This document shows, in pieces, positions 32,086 to 38,303 of a DNA stretch of 38,303 nucleotides. The first letter of the stretch is position 1; each line of letters starts with the position of its first letter. Made by a program: the position numbers and the translations under genes. Under the pieces are notes generated by a model. The model searched no databases. It saw only the letters and a list, made by a program, of their open reading frames with translations, and was not told where the DNA came from. The stretch comes from Oscillospiraceae bacterium (GTDB lineage Bacteria > Bacillota > Clostridia > Oscillospirales > CAG-272), in NCBI GenBank assembly GCA_015065335.1, contig SVQM01000008.1, positions 1 through 38,303 of the forward strand, written 5' to 3'.

Positions 32086-32115
32086 ATTATAGCACATGAG
32101 CAACGTGATTGTCAA
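32086..32115 (-). promoter_or_regulatory. Promoter of the heparinase-like gene
   Basis: TTGACA (32110-32115) and TATAAT (32086-32091) on the minus strand, 18 bp apart, giving a short leader to the ATG at 32061. Confidence 0.75.
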
Positions 32116-32123
32116 CAAAACTA

Positions 32124-32153
32124 AAGCTCTGCAGTTTATCTCCGCAGAGCCTT
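32124..32153. terminator. Hairpin terminator between DUF4838 gene and heparinase gene
   Basis: GCTCTGC (32126-32132) pairs with GCAGAGC (32144-32150), with T/A runs on both sides. It sits just upstream of the heparinase promoter. Confidence 0.65.
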
Positions 32154-32156
32154 TTG

Positions 32157-32250
32157 TTCAAAAGTTTTTGGAAAGGTCGACCTTCAGGTCAGCAAGCGAA
32201 GCGATGAGCCCGAGGGGGTACTTTTTTCAAAAAGTACCCCCTCGGTATAT
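32157..32250. repeat. Dispersed hairpin element, copy 2
   Basis: Shares the AGTTTTTGG, GTCAGCAAGCGAAGCGATG and CGAGGGGGTACTTTTTT parts with copy 1; the long stem at 32211-32244 is identical to it. It lacks the GCCTGTAATACCTC start and lies 8 bp past the stop of the DUF4838 gene, where it may also end transcription. Confidence 0.85.
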
Positions 32251-32257
32251 TACCTAT

Positions 32258-34489
32258 TCAATTATCCTCAGTCTCAAGCAGCTTCGTATACCACTTGGGT
32301 GCGGGACGAAGCTCTTTTCCGCCGCCCATGTGCTCGGTACGGTATGCACCGCCGCACCTCCACATTTCTTCCTCAAGAGTAGGATACATCTTTGATTCTA
32401 ATACCCAACCGTAGCAATCGAGGTCATGTCCGCACTCAGCCATTCTTACAAGAAGTCTCTGATACTCCCCTTCAAGCTTTGCCAGCCACTCGGTATCGTT
32501 TGCCTCGTATGCGTGGAAATAGTCGGTGTACAGATACTGATAGATGACGGTAAGTGAGAGTATCTTTACTCGATGCTCCTTTGCGGAATCATCCGCCATG
32601 GCTATAGCCTTTTCAATAAGCTCAACTGCCGCAGGTGACATACTTCGCATGTATGCGAAATCATAGTACGGTCTTTTCTCTTTGTCCATAGCCCAGCAGT
32701 TGGTACAGATATACCTGTCAAGAGATTCTATCCACATATCGATATATTCAAGAATACAGTCCGTTCCGCTTCCGTATTCCTTGTAAAGGATCTCTTTCAG
32801 AAGCTCGTTGTAATCCTCTTTGGTGAACTCACCACTCATCTCCCAGTTCATTTCATTCAAAAGTTGATGCTCGACTCTTTTTATGCCGAATCCGATGTAT
32901 TCCGTCTCGTAATAAACACCGACTACACCCAGCTCCTTGTAGTACATCATGTCTTCATAGATCACATCAATAACAGTGTATTCCTGAATGTCATTAAAGA
33001 GCATATAGGGACGTGCATAGACATTCTTTGCCACATCGCACCAACCGCGGAGCCACTCGTCGTGGTTCTTGTTGTTATCGGTGATAAGATAGTCGTCATA
33101 TGTAGAAGGATCGGGCTTTTCCCCACATTCGGAGCCGTCCGCAAAGTGATTCATACAGGAACCGTTGGGGGTAAAGGTAACGTATACCATATCATGAGCC
33201 TTTGTTTTCGTAGGAGGTATCTTTGTTGCGAAATATCCGTAAATGAGTATTGCAACGCCGGGATACTCTGCGTTTACCTCTTCGGCAAGACGGTTTGCGA
33301 AACGGAGCAGAGGTCCTGACATGGAGTTCTCTTCTGCCGCTATCTCCATACATCCTTGACATTGACAGTAGAAATTATTGTCCGCCTGAGCGATGTCGAT
33401 ACTGTCTATCGCACAGTTCTGACCTATGCTCTTGCCCTCTGCCGCAGCCTTGTCAAGATATTTCATTACATTATCATAGACTACTTCGTAAGACGAACCC
33501 TCGGGATCATAGCATGCCTGTGACCACGTACCGTGGTCGTAACCGTCCCAACGGTTGTTCTGCATTCCGTGGCTTGCCGGTTCCAGAGCACCGTAGGAGT
33601 TCTCGGCATCGGTGGGAGTTCTTCGTGAAGTCGTATAGGGATCGATATCGCCGGAAAGATTGTCGTATGCACAGAAATATTTGAATGCGGGAGTCTCGGT
33701 CTTGTATATTCCCTCGGGGATGTTTATGTAGTCGGATTCGTTCAGATAGCTCTCTCCGTAGATGAGTCCGTCCCAGTCGCACTCTTTCTGCAAAAATCTG
33801 TAAACACCGTTCATGCAGCCGCGTGCTACTGCACCCTCGATAACGAGACTGCCGTTCTCCTCAAAATAGCGGTAACCGTCGTCCTCAAGTGCGGGATCCT
33901 CCACCTGACGGAGGATTATCTTGTGTGCAGAGTCACAGTCGCCCTCGGCAGTGGGAAGAGTCACGCCGGTAGCTTCCTCTACAAGACTGACAAGCTCACT
34001 TACAGCAAAATCCATGTTGGCATTGCGCTTTTCCGGATATACGACGGTGTACTCGGATATATCGGTACCGAACACCTCAAGACACTCGATGCGCTCACCC
34101 TCGTGGGATGTGATGTAGTTAACGGTCTCACCGAGATCAATAAGATTTGCGTATTTGCGAACACCACGGTCAAGCCCGTCCTCCGTTTTGCCGAAGATGA
34201 TCACGTCGCCACCGAGACGCTTAAGAATATATCCGTCGTCCTCAAAGTTCGACATATCCACAGCATAGCTCTCGTCGTCACCGATTCCGAGAGTCACGTC
34301 GTCGGGGATCACGTCAAGTCTCTCGGTGAGCCACTCAGCATATTTTTCCCCATCGGAGGATGTGACGGTAATGCATTCAGATGCTTTGTTTGGGGCATCC
34401 GGTGTTGCACAGGATGAGGCACCGCCAACCATCATTACGGATGCAAGCGCAAAAGCGAGGATGCGCCGCAGGGAAATCTTGTTTTTCAT
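32258..34489 (-). CDS. DUF4838 lipoprotein, putative glycan-acting (copy 1)
   Basis: The ATG at 34489 is 6 bp after AGGAG. The 743-residue product has a lipoprotein signal peptide with the lipidation Cys at residue 27 (GGASSC). The first 150 residues resemble the GH20/GH67-type N-terminal domain (VDMSNFEDDGYILKRLGGDV, VIIFGKTEDGLDRGVRKY), and the centre holds the DUF4838 region with a CxCxxC motif (YCQCQGCMEIAAEE) and VDIAQADNN. DUF4838 proteins occur in polysaccharide-utilisation sets and are thought to be glycoside hydrolase-like; no activity is proven from sequence here. It would sit on the outer face of the membrane. It is a diverged paralogue of the next gene. Its promoter is at 34525-34553. 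Confidence 0.88.
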   Translation of the reverse strand: MKNKISLRRILAFALASVMMVGGASSCATPDAPNKASECITVTSSDGEKYAEWLTERLDVIPDDVTLGIGDDESYAVDMSNFEDDGYILKRLGGDVIIFGKTEDGLDRGVRKYANLIDLGETVNYITSHEGERIECLEVFGTDISEYTVVYPEKRNANMDFAVSELVSLVEEATGVTLPTAEGDCDSAHKIILRQVEDPALEDDGYRYFEENGSLVIEGAVARGCMNGVYRFLQKECDWDGLIYGESYLNESDYINIPEGIYKTETPAFKYFCAYDNLSGDIDPYTTSRRTPTDAENSYGALEPASHGMQNNRWDGYDHGTWSQACYDPEGSSYEVVYDNVMKYLDKAAAEGKSIGQNCAIDSIDIAQADNNFYCQCQGCMEIAAEENSMSGPLLRFANRLAEEVNAEYPGVAILIYGYFATKIPPTKTKAHDMVYVTFTPNGSCMNHFADGSECGEKPDPSTYDDYLITDNNKNHDEWLRGWCDVAKNVYARPYMLFNDIQEYTVIDVIYEDMMYYKELGVVGVYYETEYIGFGIKRVEHQLLNEMNWEMSGEFTKEDYNELLKEILYKEYGSGTDCILEYIDMWIESLDRYICTNCWAMDKEKRPYYDFAYMRSMSPAAVELIEKAIAMADDSAKEHRVKILSLTVIYQYLYTDYFHAYEANDTEWLAKLEGEYQRLLVRMAECGHDLDCYGWVLESKMYPTLEEEMWRCGGAYRTEHMGGGKELRPAPKWYTKLLETEDN

Positions 34490-34524
34490 AAGCTTCTCCT
34501 AAACAGGTAGAAAATATTACTATC

Positions 34525-34553
34525 ATTTTATCACAAAAGATAGAATGAATCAA
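34525..34553 (-). promoter_or_regulatory. Promoter of DUF4838 gene copy 1
   Basis: TTGATT (34548-34553) and TAAAAT (34525-34530) on the minus strand, 17 bp apart, about 35 bp before the ATG. Confidence 0.65.
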
Positions 34554-34613
34554 CCTTTTACAGAAAAAGTCGGTGAGTAAGAGGGAGGGAACCTTCTGTA
34601 AATATTATTCCTT

Positions 34614-36830
34614 TCATCCAAAAAGATCGCCGATCCCATCGCTTTGACCTGCGGGTTCTGCGTACCACATAATGGGATTCTCGTCAAGGTCCAGCTCCTT
34701 CGGAGCGTAGTGAAAATCATCGTAGGTACAGCTTACAAATATCCACATATTATTCTTTGTGCAGAGCTCGTGGAGACGGGTGTATCTCTCTATGAGCAGC
34801 GCCTTCTCATCCGCAGTTCCGTTCACGTACCACGGATCGTAGGCGTAGCATACACCAAGGTAAAGCATTCCGGCTTCAAGATGCTCGATCCTCTCCACCT
34901 GAACAGAGGTATCTGCAAGCTCGTATGCTCTTTCAAAAAGATCGCAGAAATAATCGAAACGGCAGAGCATATCGCCTCGATTTATGTGAACCAGAGGAGA
35001 TGTGCGGTCATAAAACATGGTATAACAGGCAACGTTCTTTCCAAGCTTATCGTACTCCGTTATATAATCGAAAATAGGGTCTGCCGCATCTCCGTAGTTC
35101 AGCCACAGCCATTCGTGTATCATATCAAGGTATGCGTCGTAGGATTCGGGAAGCTGCCAGCATATCTTGTCAAGCAGATACTCCGTCAGTGCAGAGAACT
35201 GACTTGCGCTTCCGCCTACAGTGTTGATGATCGCACCAACTCCGTGCTCGGAAAGATACTTGATATCGTGATATAAGTTAAGCACCACAGGTGCGGGAAC
35301 GATGGCGTTGCCGGAATGGAAAGGATAGTACCACACGTCCATGTTTCCGGGAGCGCATACTGCTGACCATTTTTCAAATCTTTCCGCAAGGCCATAGTTA
35401 GATGTGTAGCTCGTTTTGGAGCAGTCCTTGCCATCGATGGTATGAGCACTGCAAACGTCCATATCACCGAGAACGTAGAAGCAGAAGGACACACGCACGT
35501 TGTCAAGAGGCATGGTCTTTTTGGGAGGGGTAGAGGTATCAACGTAGGCAAGGATGTTTACGTGAAGATATCCGTATCCGTTGTCCTTCAGGAGCTGGGC
35601 TGCTCTGTTGGCGGCACGGACGTAAGGTCCTGCACCGCTTCCTTCCTCCGCCACGATCTGCAGACAGTCAACACACTGGCAATATCCGGTGAGACCGTCG
35701 TACTGACCGAGGCTTAGTCCGTAGAAGTCACGTCCCGGAACAAGTCCCATGTCGATTCGGTTTTCCACGTATTTAATGACGTGCTCATCGATACGCTCAA
35801 GGATCCCCTCATCGGAGAGACAGGGCTGATCTCCGTTCTTTCCTTCAAAGGAGGTACCCGTCCAGTCCACCTGATTCAGACCGTGACCAGAGTACCAGTT
35901 ATCCGAGATCCTGCGCTTGTAAGAATAGTAGTTGTACTGTCCGGCATGCTCTCCGTTGAGCCGCTTGTAATAATTTACATCATCCATGCGGCGGCTGAGG
36001 AACAGCGGCTCCTCTGTTCTGTTTATATCGGAGGTGAGGTCAATGTGTTCCGACTCGTACAGATATTCGTCACAGGATCCTTCGGCTTCGACCATAGCCT
36101 GCAGCACGTTATCAAAAAATCTCCAACCGATATCATCTTCGAGAAGGTCGTAAACGCCGTAGATGCAGCCCTTGTCACGGCCACCGAAAACGGTGAGATT
36201 TCCGTCCTCACCTACCTCGATGCGGAATGCCTCGTTACCGAGGGCGGGATAGTCCACGGTGAGAGTGATGGTCCTTTCGGGCTTTTCCTCAAGTGCCTGA
36301 AATTCCACGTCGGTGTAATAGGGCAGCACTGCACCGCAGGCTTTCTCAATGTACATAGAAAGCTGTTCGGCGGCAAATACAGGCTCCTCCACTCCGCTCT
36401 GATTCACGGAATCGTAGATGATGGCGTACTCGGAAATGTCGTTGCCTGCAATGGTCAGACGCTCTACACGGTAACCCTCGCCGTAGGTCTTGTTGTAGGT
36501 ATCGCTGTTTCCGTATTTCACGAAATCACGGACTGCTCGGTCGATTCCCGCATCGGTCTTACCGAAGATCAGAACCTCACCGTCCACAGCACGGGTGAAG
36601 AATCCGTCGTCTTCAAAATCAGCCATATCAACACCGTGCTCGGCGGCCTTTGCATCGTCACCGATCACGAGAGTGTCGGGCATATCCTCGAGCCTTTCCC
36701 TAAGGAAGTCGATGTACTTTGTGTCAGCATCATCCGATGCAGTCATGGAAGCAGTCGGCTGTTCAGCACATGCCGCAAGGGATGAGACCGTCAGAAATAT
36801 CGCAACCATCAAAGAGGTAATCTTTTTCAT
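34614..36830 (-). CDS. DUF4838 lipoprotein, putative glycan-acting (copy 2)
   Basis: The ATG at 36830 follows AAAGGAT by 8 bp. The 738-residue product has a clear lipobox (SLAAC, Cys21). Landmarks parallel those of copy 1: VDMADFEDDGFF, LIFGKTDAGIDRAVRDF, DISEYAIIYD, a CxCxxC motif in YCQCVDCLQIVAEEGSGAGP, and LHVNILAYVDTSTPPKKT. The C-terminal halves are more different, so the two probably act on different substrates or linkages. No transporter gene lies nearby. The 124-bp gap to copy 1 contains only the copy 1 promoter, and no strong terminator was seen there. Confidence 0.88.
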   Translation of the reverse strand: MKKITSLMVAIFLTVSSLAACAEQPTASMTASDDADTKYIDFLRERLEDMPDTLVIGDDAKAAEHGVDMADFEDDGFFTRAVDGEVLIFGKTDAGIDRAVRDFVKYGNSDTYNKTYGEGYRVERLTIAGNDISEYAIIYDSVNQSGVEEPVFAAEQLSMYIEKACGAVLPYYTDVEFQALEEKPERTITLTVDYPALGNEAFRIEVGEDGNLTVFGGRDKGCIYGVYDLLEDDIGWRFFDNVLQAMVEAEGSCDEYLYESEHIDLTSDINRTEEPLFLSRRMDDVNYYKRLNGEHAGQYNYYSYKRRISDNWYSGHGLNQVDWTGTSFEGKNGDQPCLSDEGILERIDEHVIKYVENRIDMGLVPGRDFYGLSLGQYDGLTGYCQCVDCLQIVAEEGSGAGPYVRAANRAAQLLKDNGYGYLHVNILAYVDTSTPPKKTMPLDNVRVSFCFYVLGDMDVCSAHTIDGKDCSKTSYTSNYGLAERFEKWSAVCAPGNMDVWYYPFHSGNAIVPAPVVLNLYHDIKYLSEHGVGAIINTVGGSASQFSALTEYLLDKICWQLPESYDAYLDMIHEWLWLNYGDAADPIFDYITEYDKLGKNVACYTMFYDRTSPLVHINRGDMLCRFDYFCDLFERAYELADTSVQVERIEHLEAGMLYLGVCYAYDPWYVNGTADEKALLIERYTRLHELCTKNNMWIFVSCTYDDFHYAPKELDLDENPIMWYAEPAGQSDGIGDLFG

Positions 36831-36864
36831 AGCAGTGTATCCTTTCGGAAATAATTACAAGTTC

Positions 36865-36893
36865 AGTATATCATATAGTAGAATAAAATACAA
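36865..36893 (-). promoter_or_regulatory. Promoter of DUF4838 gene copy 2
   Basis: TTGTAT (36888-36893) and TATACT (36865-36870) on the minus strand, 17 bp apart. The -35 region belongs to the repeated module shared with 38087-38120. Confidence 0.65.
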
Positions 36894-36927
36894 GAAATAT
36901 CGGACACATCATCCTTGAAAACTCAAA
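36883..36927 (-). repeat. Terminator-promoter module, copy 2 (left arm lost)
   Basis: From 36896 to 36927 it matches 30167-30198 almost exactly, but the pairing arm GGACACAT on the other side is replaced by GC-rich sequence starting at about 36928. The terminator can no longer fold in its original form, while the promoter half is kept. Confidence 0.75.
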
Positions 36928-37051
36928 AAGTGCGGGGCGCCCGCGGAAGGCCGCGGTGCCATACTTCGGTGGAGTATGTTTTACAATATCGAATGCTGTC
37001 TACATCGTCTTGCTACGCAAGCCGTCGACGGCTCAGCCGAGTGCGGCTTTC

Positions 37052-37176
37052 GCCTGTAATACCTCATAAAGCCTTTTATATAAAGCTTTTTGGAAGGCGA
37101 CCGCCGCAGGCGTGTCAGCAAGCGAAGCGATGAGCGCAGAGAGGGAACTTTTTCTCGAAAAAGTTCCCTCTCGCAT
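37052..37176. repeat. Dispersed hairpin element, copy 3
   Basis: Begins GCCTGTAATACCTCATAAAG, continues CTTTTTGGAAGGCGACC and CAGCAAGCGAAGCGATGAGC, and ends in a perfect 15-bp stem (37139-37172, GAGAGGGAACTTTTT, loop CTCG). It lies just past the isomerase stop. The stretch 36928-37051 is GC-rich with several small inverted repeats and no convincing gene. Confidence 0.85.
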
Positions 37177-37188
37177 ATTTATTCGAGC

Positions 37189-38037
37189 CTATATTCTTTT
37201 CCCAAGAGGATCAGGAGCTCTCCCTGCAAAAATACAGCGGGCATTCTCCACATAATCTGTATAGACAAGCTCTCTTTCACGGACTATGGTATCCGGTGTA
37301 ACGGGACTTACCTCGTACATCCACACGCCACTGTATTCCATACGGTCAAGAGCATTCTTAAACGCCACCCAGTCGATGTCCCCCTCTCCGGGCAGCCAGT
37401 GCCTCTCCCATTCAAAATCGAAGTCTGACACGTGAAGGGTGATAAGCCTGTCCGCGAATTTTTCTATAAACTCAACGTGACTTCCCGTGAGCAGATGATT
37501 TGTGTCAAAGCATACGCGAAGCTTATCGTTTACACCGACAAGCATTTCCATTTCTTCCATCGTCCGACCGAGAAACGAGGGAGTCATATTCTCCACGGCT
37601 ATCACGGAGCCGTACCTTGCGGCGATTTCCGCAAGGCGGTCGAGAGAATCCATTGAACGCAGAAGATGCTCCCGTCTGTACGCCTCTACCATAAATTCAT
37701 TGCAGGGATGCACGACGAATTTACCGATACCGATGTCGGTGGCCTGTCCGATGATATCGGTGTAATAATCGAAGGTCTTTTCACGTAATTCTTTATCATC
37801 TGTCGTGAGATTCACCGCCATCCCCGAGTTTCCCGAATAAAAAGGAAGATGGTACGACCAAAGCTCCACACCGTACTCTTTTGAGTATTTACCGATTGTT
37901 TTGTAATCGAGTCCTGCATAATCTTCAGCGTAGCGGGTTATTTCAATGGCGTCGATCCCTGCCTTGCTTAGTGAGTGAAAGTAGTTTTCATCGTAGGCAA
38001 TCGAGGGATGAGCGATAGCAACTCCTATTTTCATCAT
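37189..38037 (-). CDS. Sugar phosphate isomerase/epimerase-like TIM-barrel protein
   Basis: The ATG at 38037 (MMKIGVAIAHPSIAYDENYF) is 7 bp after AAAGGAG; an extension to 38112 would run through the promoter. The 282-residue product follows the AP endonuclease 2/xylose isomerase-like barrel (PF01261): GIDAIEITRYAEDY, VELWSYHLPFYSG, KFVVHPCNE, VIAVENMTP, LRVCFDTNHLL, LITLHVSDFD and MYEVSP. The Glu, Asp, His and Glu residues at the strand ends fit a metal site. Enzymes of this family isomerise or epimerise sugars or act on related substrates; the exact reaction is unknown. It lies between the DUF4838 genes and a probable glycoside hydrolase, which points to glycan catabolism. Confidence 0.9.
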   Translation of the reverse strand: MMKIGVAIAHPSIAYDENYFHSLSKAGIDAIEITRYAEDYAGLDYKTIGKYSKEYGVELWSYHLPFYSGNSGMAVNLTTDDKELREKTFDYYTDIIGQATDIGIGKFVVHPCNEFMVEAYRREHLLRSMDSLDRLAEIAARYGSVIAVENMTPSFLGRTMEEMEMLVGVNDKLRVCFDTNHLLTGSHVEFIEKFADRLITLHVSDFDFEWERHWLPGEGDIDWVAFKNALDRMEYSGVWMYEVSPVTPDTIVRERELVYTDYVENARCIFAGRAPDPLGKRI

Positions 38038-38068
38038 GGGGATGCTCCTTTCACGTCGTTGTGGATTA

Positions 38069-38097
38069 AGTATAGCACACAGAGGAATAAAATACAA
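38069..38097 (-). promoter_or_regulatory. Promoter of the isomerase-like gene
   Basis: TTGTAT (38092-38097) and TATACT (38069-38074) on the minus strand with a 17-bp spacer. Both hexamers are the same as in the promoter at 36865-36893. Confidence 0.7.
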
Positions 38098-38100
38098 TAA

Positions 38101-38143
38101 AAAGTTGGACACATCATGAGGGCTTCCTCAAAATAATGTGTCG
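38101..38143 (-). terminator. Terminator of the right-edge gene, terminator-promoter module copy 3
   Basis: GACACAT (38108-38114) pairs with ATGTGTC (38136-38142), with a nested TGAGG/CCTCA hairpin, then a TTTTT run on the minus strand. It lies 7 bp past the stop at 38150 and runs straight into the next promoter. Confidence 0.8.
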
Positions 38144-38149
38144 CCGATC

Positions 38150-38303
38150 TTAATCCCCCACATATTCCACTATGATCGTCCAATCGCCGTCACCGGGTTT
38201 TGACGGGATCTTATATTTTCCGTCAGTGATATTCACCGTGAAGGACTCGGTGTATTCTCCCGTTCTGCAGTTGAGCCACGTCACTTCGTACTCACCGTTC
38301 TTC
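38150..38303 (-). CDS. C-terminal end of a probable glycoside hydrolase (partial)
   Basis: A frame ending in TAA at 38150 is open to the window edge (about 50 residues visible, start missing). The sequence includes YEVTWLNCRTGEYTES and YKIPSKPGDGDWTIIVEY. The W-x-(D/N)xRTGE pattern followed by a PGDGDW(x)hxxE end is that of the C-terminal domain called putative collagen-binding domain of a collagenase (PF12904), which usually follows a DUF4038-type glycoside hydrolase barrel. The rest of the gene lies beyond the window, so the catalytic part is only inferred. Confidence 0.7.
   Translation of the reverse strand, partial: KNGEYEVTWLNCRTGEYTESFTVNITDGKYKIPSKPGDGDWTIIVEYVGD

Noticed and set aside
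35781-36785. 334-codon open frame on the plus strand
   Set aside because: It is antisense to the DUF4838 lipoprotein gene, which has a lipobox, ribosome binding site and promoter. The antisense product has no recognisable domain.
36915-37133. 72-codon plus-strand frame in the GC-rich repeat area
   Set aside because: It spans the dispersed hairpin element; its translation reflects the repeat and no ribosome binding site is present.

Overview
The window looks like a chromosomal segment of a gut-type Firmicute of the class Clostridia, most likely an Oscillospiraceae/Ruminococcaceae relative. This is inferred from the medium GC content, the AGGAGG-type ribosome binding sites, the sigma-A promoters (TTGACA/TATAAT-like with 16-18 bp spacers), the dockerin-bearing secreted proteins, the LPXTG pilins and the lipoproteins with DUF4838 domains. 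No rRNA, tRNA, CRISPR array or phage gene was seen. Most genes lie on the minus strand.

Region 1 (1-4465) holds three secreted dockerin proteins. One is cut by the left edge and carries a dockerin followed by helical repeats. One combines a cohesin-like domain, a dockerin, Cys-rich repeats and a DUF4352/DUF5067-like domain. One is a lectin-like protein with a C-terminal dockerin on the plus strand.

Region 2 (4479-14205, minus strand) is a pilus operon read from a strong promoter at 14178-14205. In transcription order it encodes a small coiled-coil protein, a type I signal peptidase, a 1451-residue tip adhesin, an LPETG backbone pilin, a class C sortase, a small pilin with an unusual sorting signal, and a second sortase-fold protein that has lost all three catalytic residues. 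The tip adhesin carries a CHAP/NlpC-like domain whose catalytic Cys and His are also replaced. A 300-bp run of stem-loops separates the backbone pilin from the sortase genes. The presence of two dead enzyme folds in one pilus operon is the most interesting signal in the window.

Region 3 (14366-20467) is a two-gene operon: a TetR-family regulator with a perfect palindrome at its own promoter, followed 12 bp later by a 1707-residue secreted protein with pre-peptidase-like, Ig-like, Cys/His-rich, right-handed beta-helix and FN3-like parts.

Region 4 (20484-29701) holds a metallophosphoesterase with a LacI-type operator over its -35 box, a sialidase-like BNR protein with no signal peptide, a divergently read BspA-type leucine-rich-repeat dockerin protein, an MFS transporter, a small SemiSWEET-like membrane protein divergent from a LysR regulator, and an XRE-family regulator with a helical C-terminal half. 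A 270-bp element with 22-bp terminal inverted repeats sits just upstream of the XRE gene.

Region 5 (30163-38303, minus strand) looks like a glycan-degradation set: a heparinase II/III-like lyase, two paralogous DUF4838 lipoproteins, a sugar-phosphate isomerase/epimerase-like TIM barrel and the C-terminal end of a probable glycoside hydrolase. Each complete gene has its own promoter, and the gaps carry repeated terminator and hairpin modules. The likely overall theme is surface attachment and scavenging of complex or host glycans. All functional statements rest on reading motifs by eye, with no database search.
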